Source of the DNA: Viscum album
Taxonomy: Eukaryota; Streptophyta; Magnoliopsida; Santalales; Viscaceae
Length of the DNA stretch: 64,000 nt
NCBI GenBank assembly: GCA_963277665.1
Contig: OY728159.1
Span: forward strand, 1,020,413,343-1,020,477,342
Direction of reading: 5' to 3'
The notes under the pieces are model-generated. The model was not told where the DNA came from and made no database searches. It was given only the letters and a program-made list of their open reading frames with translations. Numbering within the stretch: position 1 is the first letter of the stretch; each line of letters starts with the position of its first letter. Below, piece by piece: positions 1 to 12,012 of the stretch. The translations under genes and the position numbers were made by a program.

Positions 1-197
1 ACAGTGCCACAGCCATGGTGCACCATCATGGTGCCACCATTACGATGTCGTTGTGATAGGTTCCATCGTTTACGTGGAACTGTTTGGTGGAACCAAAATT
101 TTGTAAAACTTCTTAATTTGTCACCAATGGTCCCTAGGATACCCCAAACACCGTAAATTTGGAAAACTAATGGACCAGGAGAGTCCATGCCATTACA
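1..197 (-). repeat. Element B 3' LTR, part inside the window
   Basis: This stretch matches 29482-29678, the outer end of the other LTR of element B. Both copies share the run AGGATACCCCAAACACC and both end in CCATTACA, so on the minus strand the LTR begins TGTAATGG. The remaining ~2.9 kb of this LTR lies left of base 1. The first ~110 bases hold the same GTGCCACC/GGTGCACC-like short motifs as the partner LTR. Confidence 0.85.
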
Positions 198-718
198 TCA
201 GATACCCCTCAAACTATTCTCTTCTTATAGAATCCAAGAGTAAACTCAAAGAAAATAGAGGGGGGCCGAACAAACACCTTGCAAGATACCTCTCAGGAGT
301 AAACCTCCTTGACATATAGAAACACCTCTCCCTCATACTGATCAACTATAGAGGCACTAATGCTCCCCTCCCTTAAGAATCCACACAAAAATGTAAAGGT
401 CATACCATCCTATCATATGGATTAAAGAGTCCCTTACTCCATGTCAAGATACTATCCACTTTGGGCAGCAATGACTCACTCGCACGGTTTTAATCACATC
501 CACCTTAATACGTCTCAATTAGGGATTAGGTCCACCCTTCCCACAATCAGGACTCTTCAAAAACATTTATAGAACAAGGGAATCATCCCATCTCATAGTT
601 AACAAGTTCAAGCATTACATCACAGTCAAGAAAAAAACAACACAGAACAAAACTCAAAACATCTCTGGGTACTGGGCACGCATCTATGCCTCCCATTCCC
701 AGGTACTCTCCTCAAGGC
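198..718 (-). pseudogene. Element B, end of pol (chromodomain tail) and 3' leader with polypurine tract
   Basis: Read on the minus strand, 598-718 encodes the end of an integrase-linked chromodomain: LEESTWEWEA, a stop, then MRAQYPEMF. The WE and YPEMF signature is typical of chromovirus C-termini. This continues the reading at 22053-22170, from which it was separated by insertion of element A. The rest (198-600) is non-coding. A purine-rich run just inside the LTR (minus strand TTTGAGGGGTATCTGA, 198-213) is the likely plus-strand primer. The stop codons show the element is dead. Confidence 0.75.
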
Positions 719-723
719 CACCA
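719..723. other. Target-site duplication of element A, left copy (CACCA)
   Basis: The five bases immediately before the TGTAAG start of element A are identical to 22048-22052 directly after its TTACA end. A 5-bp duplication is the expected signature of Ty3/gypsy integrase. Confidence 0.88.
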
Positions 724-827
724 TGTAAGAACCCGATTCCAATTTTTGAGGTACGAGTTTCTTCTTTTTTCCTTTTCCTTTAATTTTTTTTGAGAAAATA
801 AGGAAAATGGGGGAAAATCTCAAATTT

Positions 828-1165
828 ATGGGTACACGCCATATACTTTTCCACACACCATTTACTTTGGCCATGTGGGATGAGAATACAGGGTGTGTGG
901 GCTTGTCAGTGATTTAGGGTGTAAAAACTAACTACACGCCATGTACTTAGTAATACACGTTGTGTAATCAGTCGGCAGGTGAAAAGTAAGGCGGTGAGAT
1001 TAGACACCCGTGGAATGATAGTACATGCCGTGTAGTTGGTAATACACACCGTGTAACTAAGTCCGCAGGTAAACAATGAGGCGGTGGAAAGTGGCCGCCA
1101 TAGGAAGAGTTAAAAAAATGGAAAGTACACGTCGTGTACTTGAGAGTACACGCCGTGTAGTTATG
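828..1165. repeat. Cluster of TACACGCCGTGTA-like palindromes in the element A 5' LTR
   Basis: About ten variants of the near-palindrome ACACGCCGTGT (for example near 833, 934, 952, 1023, 1042, 1127 and 1149) lie 100-440 bases into the LTR. The same cluster recurs in the 3' LTR at 9046-9382. The intervening sequence is not itself repeated, so this is an array of short motifs rather than a simple tandem repeat. Confidence 0.8.
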
Positions 1166-1794
1166 TTTTTTCTCTTAAAACAAGAAGTATCCTCCTCTTT
1201 CATCAGAGGAATCTTAGAATGCCTAATATTTGTGGGATAGAAGGCCATATCTTGGAAGTGATCTCGACCGCACACCGAGACTCTGATTCCTTCACTGACG
1301 ATCTCGTTTGAATTGCACGGGTGAGTTCTTCTCTCTTCTTGAGTGTTTCCTTCCAATTATTTCCTGAGGGGATGTTATTTAAGTTTGAACATGTGAAGGT
1401 TTATCCCATATCTACACCATTATCAGTTGATTTGGGATGCATAATTCACGTATATCGATTAGAGGAGATCGAGGTAGGTGGTCTGGTGTTAATTTCTAAC
1501 TATTGAGTTGTTTTTGTGTACCGTTGTGCTATGCGCCCATGTTTGGGGTGTCTTATGGCTGAGGCCTTAGCTGATAAGATATATAGAATTGCATAGATAA
1601 TATAATGGTAAATATAAACTACTGTTTGGGATTGTTTCTTAGATCCAGAGCCACCCTGTGGGTGCATTTCCCTTGTTTATCCATTTGGCTAGGATACCTG
1701 TGGGTATGCCGTAATGATAGAATGTTTTGGGTTTTCTTGAGAGGAAACATATTTATTAATTGTTTATGTGTTGGGATCAGCCCGGTTACTTGAT

Positions 1795-2035
1795 TAGCCT
1801 GAGGGAAGTGTTTTTCTTAGCCTGAGGGCAGTGTTTTGTTTAGTCCAAGGGCAATGTTTCGTTTAGCCTAAGGGAAACTCTTCTCATGCCTGTGGGTAGT
1901 AGCTTCGGTACCTGAGGGTGACATATCATATGCTTGAGGGTGATATTTGTTATGCATGTGGGAAGTCACTTGTGGGTTTTGATTCTGATTTCCTAAGGGT
2001 AAGGATTTTCATGTTTGAGGACAATGTTTACTTGA
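1795..2035. repeat. Degenerate ~25-bp tandem repeat in LTR A (CCTGAGGG unit)
   Basis: Units carrying CCTGAGGGCAGTG or close variants recur about every 22-30 bases. The same run is present in the 3' LTR at about 10010-10250, so the repeat predates the insertion of this copy. Confidence 0.7.
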
Positions 2036-2779
2036 ATATTCACTGTGGTGATTTCTTATGTTGTGTCTGCCAAGCTAAATAATAATCTTGGAATTGATAA
2101 ATAATTATTAAAATTGCAATTTAACTGGTAGATATAGTTACTTTTGAGTACTGCCTAGTTACTGCATTTTTATTATTGCACACTGCTGCTGCACGTTTTC
2201 ACAGATAGTTGGGCATGAGCCTTTGGTGGTTACCTACTAGGATTATTTCTCACAACCTGTTTGGGTCATGTCTTGGGCCCAAACAGATTATATTGCTGCA
2301 AGTATAGATAAGGGAAAGTGTCCCTATACAGGTACATGATTGTTGCAGAGGAGTAGGAGAGCATGAGACCGATCTTAGGCTTGCGATGCTGCTGAGTTCT
2401 TGTTTCACTACTTTAGTTTGATTTTCTGTACATGGTACTTTTTATTGTATTGTATTTGATTGCAGTGTATCATGTTTTGACTGCTTTCTTAGAAATAGGA
2501 CATTTTGCATCATCATATATATATGACTATTGGTTATCTTTTTCTTCTGTACTAGTGTCTTTTCAGCTTTGTATTGTTACTACTTCCACTTTTAGTATGT
2601 TTATATTTTTCCGCTAAACTACACTTTGAAAAATGAGGGCATAGTTTCCCCACTATCAGACCTAGGCCCTCGTTGCAAGTCAGCAGCCTCTGGCGTTTAG
2701 GGAAATGCGCTTGAGGTCATGTGACCAACCTGGTTTGGGGCACCCGTTGTGTGGCTTCCGGAACCGAGACGTTACAAAG

Positions 2780-2791
2780 TGGTATCAAAGG
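2780..2791 (+). other. Primer-binding site of element A
   Basis: TGGTATCAAAGG begins four bases after the LTR. It fits the initiator-methionine tRNA primer motif (TGGTATCAGAG) used by many plant LTR elements, with one or two changes. Confidence 0.75.
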
Positions 2792-4338
2792 GTATTTATT
2801 TTCTTTGAATTATTGTTTGGATCCTATAGTTAGGGATATGAAGGAATTGGTATGTGGTAATAAGTTGTTCCTGGTAGTAGCTAACCTATGTACAAGGAAA
2901 ATTCAATTTACCTTGGGTTTCAATTTTACTGATTTTTCACTTTACAGTTGATTTGATTTTCACCGTTGGGTGACACACTTGTGGTGTGCTATATATATTT
3001 TTATACTAGGTTATATTTAGTTTCAACCCAATGAGATGAGGGTATTCTATCGCATGCATCATTTAGGCACGTGTTAGAATCACATGCCATGCATAGTTTC
3101 CATGCCATGTAGGTGCATTAGAAATCACATGTTGTTGTGATAGATGATGCACTAGAAAATTCATGCTGTTGTGATAGGTACCTTGTTAGCTATGCCTACT
3201 ATTGATAGGGTATTGGTATATGTTATGGTTGGGTTTATGGATGCTAAAATTTGGTTCCTGAGAAGTATGGGATCTCTTGGACTAGAATTTAGTGAATCAT
3301 GATCCAGCATTTTGTTGTGTTTTGTACTAATGTGAAAGGTCGGGTGATAAAATTTGGTTCTCGGGGAGTATGAGCTCCCACGGATCGGAATTTGGCATAC
3401 CAACGGTTGAAATTTAAGGAAAAAGGGGTTCCAGAGTAGTTTCTGAGGTCTACTGCTCGGAAACCCTGACAACACGGCATATGGTTCTATGAACATACGC
3501 CATGTACTCTTCTGTTCTGGAAGAAATGGAAAATAACTAAGTACACACTGTGTACCGTACGTACATGACATGTAGTTTTAACCATGTCATAGGCCGTGTA
3601 GGAAGAAACACGGGATAGGGAAACTCTTGAGGGAAAAAGTCGTGTACCGATTGTACACGCCGTGTCATTTAATTCGGGGATCTGGTCATGTCACTAACAA
3701 CACGGGTCAGTGTTACCTCTTCTTGTGCATGCTATGTATCGGTGGGACACGCCGTGTGGTCTTGACTGGTGAGAGACCGTGTGGACTTGGCCATGTGGCT
3801 GGGGAAACAGGGTGGTGTACATGCCGTGTGTGGGTGTAACACGCTGTGTAGAGTCAGCCGAGTAGTCAGTCGTGTCACTAACAACATGGGCAGTTGGAAT
3901 CTAAGACGTACACGCCATGTCTATCTAGAACACGTCATGTAGTGTGATCTGTGTACCCGGCCATGTCACGAACAACATGGGTCGGTCAAGATCATCTTGT
4001 ACACGCTGTGTGGGACTTATACATGCCATGTAGTCTCGTTCTAAAGAGAGCCGTGTGGCTTAGCCGTGTAGAAGGACTCGGGAAGGGGAATAAAATTCAA
4101 GTACATGTCGTGTGTGTGGAAAACACGCCGTGTGTTTTGGGTGTTACACAACCAGTTATGGAAGAAGTACACACCCATGTGAAGGACTTAAGGGAACACA
4201 CCGTGTAGTTATTATACATGTCGTGTAGTCTTGTTTTGTAAAACTTGAATGTTTTTTGTTCCCTGTTCCCTTCTTAATTTTCCAGTTCTTAGTTCATGAT
4301 GATCTTACTCTAAGGCATGTGTTTGACCTTGTAGAGTC
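2792..4338 (+). other. Untranslated leader of element A
   Basis: About 1.5 kb between primer site and gag start with no convincing coding frame. The second half (3471-4232) carries about 28 variants of the ACACGCCGTGT motif seen in the LTRs. Short open frames here are by-products of that repeat. Confidence 0.7.
3471..4232. repeat. Second, larger cluster of ACACGCCGTGT-like palindromes in the element A leader
   Basis: Counting by eye, about 28 motifs of the form ACA(C/T)G(C/T)C(G/A)TGT occur in 760 bases, for example near 3653, 3748, 3839, 4002, 4121 and 4195. Their spacing is irregular. GGTCATGTCACTAACAACA-like spacers recur at about 3683, 3869 and 3957, suggesting local duplication of a longer unit. 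Confidence 0.78.
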
Positions 4339-5400
4339 ATGCCGCCAAGATGACCACCGGTTGTTCGCCAAGAGAGTGGCAACAGTTATACTCCAGAGAT
4401 GGTAGGCCATGGGCTACCAATGGATCCTCTAGCAGTGCCAGATGCAGCGCCAGCCATTGTACCGAACGTAGGCACGAATGCGTCGTTCCATGAAGGCTTC
4501 ATGAAGTTCATGTAGACCTTCCAGGGAGCACTGCCGGTTTCTACATCTATGATAGAGCTGACACGTATATTGCAGCAGCATCATCCGCCTACGTTTTTCG
4601 GGGATGGTGGACCACAGGCTACAGAGTCATGGATGGATTCATTGCAGACTCTCTTCGAGCATTTTGAGACACCTTTAGGGAGGAGGGTCAAGATCACTAT
4701 GTACATGTTTCATGATTCCTCCAGGAGGTGGTGGGATATTACCACCTAGTTTGAGCATCACCGAGACATGGAGTGGGAAGATTTCCAGGCAGTATTCTAT
4801 GAATTTTTCTTTCCAGAGACACTAAGGGCAGACCGAGCTTGAGATTTCATGAATCTGCAGTGGGGAGCCATGTCTGTGATGGACTATTCTTCCCGCTTAA
4901 CCAAGCTACAACTTTTTGCACCCGTTTTGGTGGGTGATGAGAAATTGAGGGCTAGAAACTTTGAGTATGGACTCCTATATGAAATCCGAGAACTGTTGAA
5001 TGTTTTTAGGTTGACTACAATGCATGCTATTGTGAACCAGGCATTGATTACTGAGAAAAACCTGTGAGAAGATAGTGGTGTAGGCCAGGGTGGTTCAATA
5101 CTGGTTTCTCATACAATTTCTACTGGCAAGAGTAAGAGGCAGATGGATTTCTCTCTCAGTGGAAGTACTACCTAGAATAATTATTCAGGTGGCCAGGTGA
5201 TGTGCTACTAGTGTGTTAAAGAGGGGTACAAGAGACCTCAATATCCGTGTGCCCCAGTGGAGTGTCGAGCTTGCGGAAAGATGGGTCATCTTCAACGTTT
5301 TTGCAGGGCGTTTCCACCAGTGAACAGTGAGAGGGGTTATGTGCAGACTCTGCATACAGGAGCAGGGCCAACAGCTTCTTACCATTCATGCAATTAGAAT
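4339..5400 (+). pseudogene. gag: Element A gag (capsid and nucleocapsid) relic
   Basis: This would encode the structural protein of the virus-like particle. From the ATG at 4339 one frame reads through a capsid region with FFGDGGPQATESW, MFHDSSRRWWDITT and EWEDFQAVFYEFFFPETLRA, as in Tekay/Del chromoviruses. It ends in a perfect CX2CX4HX4C zinc knuckle (CRACGKMGHLQRFC, 5263-5304). A second half-knuckle (CY-stop-C) lies at 5203. Stops interrupt it, among them TAG after WWDITT (about 4747) and TGA after RADRA (about 4840). Both sit where Gln and Arg codons are expected, so C-to-T change explains them. There is no frameshift. Confidence 0.85.
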
Positions 5401-5950
5401 ACATCAGGACGTTTAGGCTGAGGTGGTGGTCATGGCCATGGTAGCTAGACACCAGAATCTCAGAGACAGCAGGGTGGGTCAGCTCAGGGTAGCCAGGCTA
5501 TGTCGTAGGGTTGTGGCACTGGGCGGGTATATGTAGTGCAGAATACCCAACAGGAGTAGGATCCCGAACCTTCCACTGTTAGAGGTACTATTCTAGTTGA
5601 TTCTGTTTTATCTTCGATACTTTTCGATACTGGTGATACACATAGCTTCATATCTGTGCATGTTGTAAAGATCCTTGGACTCTGTGTTTCTTCTTTTTCA
5701 AATATCATGATGCTAGACACTCTGTTGGGAAGTAAAACAGTAGGTGTGCATCAGTTCAAGGAGTTCCCCCTTGAGGTTGGTGGGTGTCACACTCTATGGG
5801 ACCTCTATGTCTTAGAGATGACAGCCTATGATTTCATTCTCAGGATGGACTGGTTGGTACACTTTTGAGCCTTTATGCATTTCTATCATTGCAGGGTGAG
5901 TTTCACATCACCAAAGGGTGGAGAGATTCTATACAAGTGTGAATGGGATG
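5401..5950 (+). pseudogene. Element A aspartic protease relic
   Basis: Same frame as gag. The active-site motif LFDTGDTHSFIS (about 5620-5655) has the DTG core, with Asp where Ala is usual. YDFILRMDWL (about 5827-5856) is the conserved region before reverse transcriptase. The enzyme would cut Gag-Pol into mature proteins. Stops before and after the motif show it is not functional. Confidence 0.75.
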
Positions 5951-7400
5951 TCTAGGAGAGCTGAGATGGACCTGAGCATCGTGGGTGAGGAGGAGTGACT
6001 GCCCAGATTTTGAGTTTATATTTGGATGACCAGGGAACTAGTCAGAAGGATTTCCCTCCAGTGGTTGATCCTTTCAGGGATGTCTTCCCGGATGACTTTT
6101 TAGGTATAACTCCAGAGTGAGAGGTGGATTTCTCTATTGAGCTTATGCCAGGAGCAGCACCGGTGTTCATTCCTCCTTATAGAATGGCTACTCTAGAATT
6201 GCAGGAGCTCAAGAGGCAGTTAGAGGAGTTGTAGGAAAAGGTTTTAATCTGACCCAGTACTTCTCCTTGGGGTTCGCCTGTCCTGTTTGTGAAGAAGGCG
6301 GACAGTACCCTCAGAATATTCGTAGATTATCTAAAACTGAACCAGTTGATGATTAAGAACCGATATCCCTTACCAAGGATTGATGATCTTTTTGATCAAC
6401 TTCAAGGATCACGAGTGTTCTCAAATATTGACTTGAGATCAGGATATCATCAGTTTCACATTAGACCATTGGACATACCGCTTACAGCCTTTTAAAGAAA
6501 ATATGGTCTATACGAATACTTGGTCATGCTGTTCGGACTCACGAACGCACCATCAGTTTTCATGGATCTGATGAATCGTGTGTTCCATCCTTATCTGGAT
6601 TCTTTTGTGGTAGTCTTCATGGATAATATCTTGGTGTACTCTCACACCAAACATGACCATGCTACCCATATTGAGATCAAATTGAGTACACTAATAGAGA
6701 ATCAGTTATATGATAAGCTCTCAAAGAACCACTTTTGGATGGACCAGATACACTTCTTGGGTCATACTATCTCAGAGGAAGGATTTGCGGTCGACCCAGA
6801 GAAAGTGAGAGCAATAGTTTCCTGGGAGAAGCCTAAGAACATATTTGAAATATGGAGTTTCTTGGGGATGGATGGTTACTATATATGATTTATACAGGAC
6901 TTCTCCCTATTAGAAACATTGTTGATGGGTTTGACTAAGAAGGGTATGAAGTTTGTTTGGACAGAAGTTTGCGAGACAACCTTTCAGGAGCTGAAGGGAA
7001 GGTTGACATCAACACCAGTGTTGATACTTTTAGAGCAAGGTAATAGCTATACGGTTTACTGTGATGCATCAAGTATTGGGATGGGAGCAGTGTTGATGAA
7101 GGGCGATTGAGTAGTTGTGTATGGGTCTCAGCAGTTGAGGCCACATGAGAGGAATTACCCAACGCATGTTCTCGAGTTGGCTATAGTTGTTCATGTGTTA
7201 CACTGTTGAAGACATTATCTCTTGGGAGAACATTTTGTGGTGTATACAGACCAAAAAAGTCTGAAATACATCTTTACCCAGTGTTACATGAACTTGAGAT
7301 AGTGAAGGTGGGTTGAACACCTTTAGTCCTTCGAAATTGAGCTTACCTATACACCTGGTAAGGGTAATGCAGTAGATGATGCACTGAGTAGGAGGAATCA
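5951..7400 (+). pseudogene. pol: Element A reverse transcriptase and RNase H relic
   Basis: Still in the gag frame. Recognisable blocks are [68 protein letters not shown] and FMDNILVYSH. The catalytic (F/Y)xDD box reads FMDN: the second Asp codon (6625-6627) is AAT, a G-to-A change that should abolish activity. RNase H follows with CDASS (about 7060), LELA and TDQKSLKYIF (about 7250). Stops occur at 6493, 6886, 7108 and 7207 among others. Confidence 0.87.
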
Positions 7401-8300
7401 GATACAGGTAGTGCAGGAGGACAGTGATGAGTGGCAGCTCATGGCCTTGTTCTCTGAGATTCATTTGGAGGTGTACGATAGTCAGGGGCGAGCCTATGTT
7501 TCATCCTTAGCTGTGACTTCTACCCTCTTGGATAGAGTGAGGATGAGACAACTATCAGATTCAGAAGACCATGTTCTACGGGAGTCGGTGGCAAGTGAGG
7601 ACCCTCCTCCTGGTTGGATGATAGGCGATGACAAGGTACTACGTATCCATAGATAAGTGTAGGTTCCAGGGGATATACGAGAGGAGTTGATGCGGTAGTT
7701 TCATGCTTTAGCTTGGGTAGTGCATCCCGGAGTTACTAAAATGTACCGTGACTTGAGACGTCTGTATTAGTGGCCGGGTATGAAAAGAGAGGTAGCTATT
7801 TTTGTTGCAAGATGTTCCACCTATTAGCAGGTGAAGGCGGAGCAACAGAGGCCAACTAGACTGTTACTGTAGTTACCCATTCCAGAGTGGAAATGGGATG
7901 ATGTCGCGATGGACTTCATGATCGGGTTTCTGAGGTCACCTCAAGACAATGATTTCATATGGGTTGTTGTGGAAAGACTTACTAAGGTGGCTCACTTTTT
8001 GCCGATCAAGAAGACCTTTGGTGTTGAAGAGCTTGGGAATTTATATATCCGAGAGGTAGTACATCTTCATGGGGTCCCTCGTTCTATCATTTCAGATAGG
8101 GATGCCCATTTTACCTCTCATTTCTGGAAGGGTTTCAGAGGGCACTGGTTACACAAGTGCTTCTGAGCACAGCTTACCACCCTCAGACCGATGGCCAGTC
8201 AGAGCATACGATACAGGTGCTAGAGGACATGCTTCATGCATGCATCCTAGACTTTGGGGGATCTTGTTATAATCACATACCCCTAGTCGAGTTTTCCTAC
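7401..8300 (+). pseudogene. Element A integrase relic
   Basis: The zinc-binding domain shows the His pair around FHALAWVVHPG (7710-7735). The Cys pair reads CSTY-stop, so the second Cys is lost. The catalytic core has D in AMDFMIGF (7909) and D in ISDRDAHF (8095). The frame then shifts near 8150, after which YHPQTDGQSEHT supplies the catalytic Glu (about 8205, frame 3). All three DDE residues survive, but stops and the shift prevent a whole protein. Confidence 0.82.
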
Positions 8301-8945
8301 AACAATAGTTTTTAGGAAACTATTGAGATGACACCTTCCGATCACCCTTGTGCTGGTTGGAGGTAGGTGATTCAGCTTTACTGGGACCATGTCTCGTACA
8401 TGAGACTTCAGAGCAAGTCTAGTTGATTCAAAAGTAGATGGCTACTGCACAGTCTCATCAGAAATATTATGATGATTGCCGCATATGACCATTGGAGTTT
8501 GTGGTCGGGGATCGGGTTTTCTTGTGTGTTTCACCGAGGTTGGGACACAGGCGGATTAGAAGATAGGGTAAACTTTCACCGAGGTATGTAGGGCTGTTTG
8601 AGATTCTGGAGAGAGTCGGGCCGGTTGCCTATCGGTTGTAGTTACCACAGAGGTATCGGGCCATGCATGACGTCTTCCATTTATCTCAGCTACGCCATTA
8701 TCACTCGGAACCGTCTCACATTTTTTAGCCCGAGGAGGTTGAGCTTCAGGTTGATGCATCCTTTGAGGAGCATCTGATTCGTATTGTAGATAGGAGCATA
8801 AAGGTTCTCTGAGGCCGATCAGTTCCTCTCGTATGGGTACTATGGCAGCATGACTGAGTGTAGGATAAAACCTAGGAGCGGGAGACCGACGTACGTTCTC
8901 AGTGGCCAGATTTGTTATCAGCTTTATCTTCACCACCCTTGGCAA
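8301..8945 (+). pseudogene. Element A integrase C-terminus with chromodomain relic
   Basis: In frame 2 the relic reads VFHLSQLRHYHSEPSHIF, EEHLIRIVDRSIKVL, SVPLVWVLWQHD and ERETDVRSQWPDL, with stops between the blocks. This is the C-terminal chromodomain layout of chromoviruses, a domain known to direct integration to histone-marked heterochromatin. It ends about 25 bases before the 3' LTR. An open frame on the opposite strand (8556-8945) is a shadow. Confidence 0.78.
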
Positions 8946-8971
8946 GGCAATTCGAGGAATAATTTCTTTAA

Positions 8972-10268
8972 TGTGGGTTTCTTATTTTTCCTTTTCCTTT
9001 AATTTTTTTGATAAAATAAGGAAAATGGGGGAAAATCCCAAATTTATGGGTACACATCATGTACTTTTCCACACGTAGTGTACTTTGGCCATGTGGGATG
9101 AGAATACAAGGTGTGTAGTCTTGTTGGTGATTCAAGGTGTAAAAACTAACTACACACCATGTACTTAGTAATACACACCGTGTAATCAGTCAGCAGGTGA
9201 ACAGTAAGGTGGTGAGAGTAGCCACCCACGGAACGATAGTACACACCGTGTATTTGGTAATACATGCTGTGTAACCAATTCGACAGGTGAACAGTGAGGT
9301 GGTGGAAATTGTCCACTAGAGGAATAGTTAAAAAATGGAAAGTACATGCCGTATACTTTAGAGTACACGCCGTGTAGTTATTTTTTTCTCTTAAAAAGGG
9401 CAGTATCCTCATCTTTCTTCATAGGAAGTTTAGAATGACCAAGAGCCATAGGAGAGAAGTCCAGATCTTGGAAGATCTCCTAAACACACATCGGGACTCT
9501 GATTCCTTTGCCGACGATCTTGTTTGAACCACACGGGTGAGTTATTCTATCTTATTGAGTGTTTCCTTACAATTATTTCCTGAGGGGAAGTTATTTACAT
9601 TTTAACTCTTGAATGTTTATCCCATATCTACACCATTCTCAGTTGATTGGGGAGGCATCGTTCACATATATCAATCAGAGGAAATCGAGGTAGGTGGTCT
9701 GGTGTTAATTTCCAACTATTGAGTTGTTTTTATGTACCGTTGTGCTACGCACCCATGTTTGGGGTGTCGTATGGATAAGGCCTTAGCTGATAAGATATCT
9801 AGAATTGCATAGATAATCTAATGATAAATATAAACTGCTATTTGGGATCATTGCTTGGATCCAGGTTCACCCCATGGGTACATTTCCCTTATTTATCCGT
9901 TTATCCAGGATACCCGTGGGTATGCCATAATGATAGCATGTTTTGGGTTTTCTTGAGAGGAGACATATTTATTACTTGCTTATGAATTGGGCTCAGCCTG
10001 GTTACTTTCTTAGCCTTAGGGAAGTGTTTTTCTTAGGCTGAGGGCAGTGTTTTGTTTATCCTGAGGGTAGTGTTCCATTTATCCCGAGGGAAACTCTTCT
10101 CATGCCTGTGGGTAGTAGCTTCTCTGCCTAAGGGTGACATCTCGTATGCCTGAGGGCGATATTCATTATGCCTGTGGGCAGTCACCTGTAGGTTTCCATT
10201 CTGATTGACTGAGGGTAAGGATTTGCATGTCTGAGGACAATGTTTACATGAATATTCACTGTGGCGAT
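8972..10268 (+). repeat. Element A 3' LTR, left part
   Basis: Homologous to 724-2044, but about 30 bases after the initial TGT are missing, so the start reads TGTGGGTTTC. It is broken after GTGGCGAT by element C and resumes at 21319. It carries the palindromic cluster (9046-9382) and the CCTGAGGG repeat (about 10010-10250). Confidence 0.85.
9046..9382. repeat. Cluster of ACACGCCGTGT-like palindromes in the element A 3' LTR
   Basis: Counterpart of 828-1165. Several CpG-containing positions of the motif differ from the 5' copy (ACACCGTGT or ACATGCCGT in place of ACACGCCGTGT), consistent with CpG decay. Confidence 0.75.
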
Positions 10269-11998
10269 TGATTCATGCTCAAATTTACCCAAGAGATGAA
10301 GGTAGAACGATCCTTGTAGTTTAGCTTGGGTTGTCAAATCCTTAGAGACCAAAGAAGAAACCTATAGACACATACATTATATGGACTATTTTTGGCTATG
10401 AAGTGGCCAACTTGGGTTGATTTTAGATGGGTTTAAAGGATAAATAATAGATTTAAGTTAATTGAATTTAAAATAATGAGTTGATCCTAGGTTATCACTT
10501 GGTGTGGATTGGACGTATTCCCTTTTCAATTATTTCAATTTCTTGTATTTGATTTGAGTTCATTTAAGGAGATGAAACAACTTCATCACTTACTGATTTT
10601 ATACCAAAAGACCATAATACTAATCACCTATACACTTGGAGGATCAAATCTATGAGCACTCCAAGGTAAAGGTTTGTATTAGCATTTGAAGTATGTGGCC
10701 TTAAAATTCAACAAGGACGAAGAAGTTTTAAAATCATAAAATAAAAATCTCAATTAAAAGAAGTGAGTATACATTAATGGGGTGATAAATAACATCCAAT
10801 ACAACCCCTTGCTACTCCCTTGGATCAACCCATAAATGGGTTATCCCTCCATTGATGCTATGATTTCAATGGAAGTGGGAAGTAGACTCATAAGGGAGGA
10901 ATTTAATAAGTAAATAAAACAATAAAAAGAAAATGATCACTCCACCGTTGTGTGAATAATTTCACAATGTTTGGTGTGAATAATTTCACACCTTGAGGAA
11001 ACGGTATCAAAGTGATATGGATAATAATAGAATAATAGTATAAGAATAACTTTTATTTAGAAACATTGATTAATTAAAACAACTTACATGTGAAGGAAGA
11101 TCATTACAAAGACAGATTGGCAACATAACATTAAAATGAAAACAAATATCAAAGATGATAAAATAATCCACCACCACTGCCTTAAATAGGCATTTTGGGA
11201 GCCTTGGGTCGAGCCTCCAATAGTAAAAAAGTTCCCATTTGAGTATGGTAGGCCTAGGGTGGTGGAAAGTAAGGGAGAGGAGACTTTTCCACCCTTGACC
11301 CGAGGTGGCAGCCAACTTGATTCCACCGAACATATGCACCTGTAAGACCTTCTAGATGGAATAATTGGAGTGGGACATAGAATAAATAAATGAATCTCTT
11401 GATTTACCCTAACCTTATGTAAAGGTTTATCCCAAAATAGGTTATGGTTAATGAGATATGTGTAAAATGGTGGGCTGTTTTTCTGGGCCGCAGAATCTGG
11501 CCTAGAATTTTATCCTCAACTTGGGCCACCTAAATAACCACAATGGAGGTAGAATTAGCACTGGCTCCTGAAGAATTATTTGTTCCTCTATATGTATTCT
11601 AGTATCCTATGATATTTGGGATTAATTGGGTTTGTAATGTGGGTCTCGCATTCTCATCAGTGGGCTGATGTCCAATCTTCCTTCTCTTGAATTGATTCCA
11701 TTAATCTCCAAATATCTCCATCATCCTTTATGAATCCTCCATTGATCCCTGAATAAAAAATGTTCATATTAAAGTGTAGATACAGTTCTAAAAATATAAA
11801 ATTAAAATATGGATAATTAAAATCCTTAAAATCAGATGAATCATTGGGCATAAATTGGTGTCCATTGGGCATGAAGTGCACAAATGATAAGAATGGATGT
11901 TCAAAATTAAAATCCACTAACTCAGGCCCATAAGATCAAAAATGAACATTTAATACCATTAAAATTTAATTAAAATATGTATTTTTATTGTCTAATCA
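10269..11998 (-). repeat. Element C 3' LTR
   Basis: 1730 bases, the same length as 19589-21318 and alignable throughout. It ends in TAATCA, next to the polypurine tract. On the minus strand the LTR begins TGATTAGACAATAAAAA. Small frames at 11070-11339 and 11657-11917 lie inside the LTR and are not genes. Confidence 0.9.
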
Positions 11999-12012
11999 CA
12001 CCCCCCAACTTG
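11999..12012 (-). other. Polypurine tract of element C
   Basis: The plus-strand sequence CACCCCCCAACTTG reads CAAGTTGGGGGGTG on the minus strand, immediately before the 3' LTR. This G-run followed by TGATTAGA is the standard plus-strand primer of Athila-like elements. Confidence 0.8.

Larger units (their letters stand above)
724..2776 (+). repeat. Element A 5' LTR
   Basis: 2053 bases, matching 8972-10268 plus 21319-22047 over its whole length. It starts TGTAAGAACCC and ends CGTTACA, directly before a primer site. Within it are a palindromic motif cluster (828-1165) and a degenerate ~25-bp tandem repeat (1795-2035). Small open frames in it look like chance. Confidence 0.88.

Noticed and set aside
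8556..8945. 129-codon open frame on the minus strand
   Set aside because: It is the antisense shadow of the element A chromodomain tail, which is recognisable on the plus strand.
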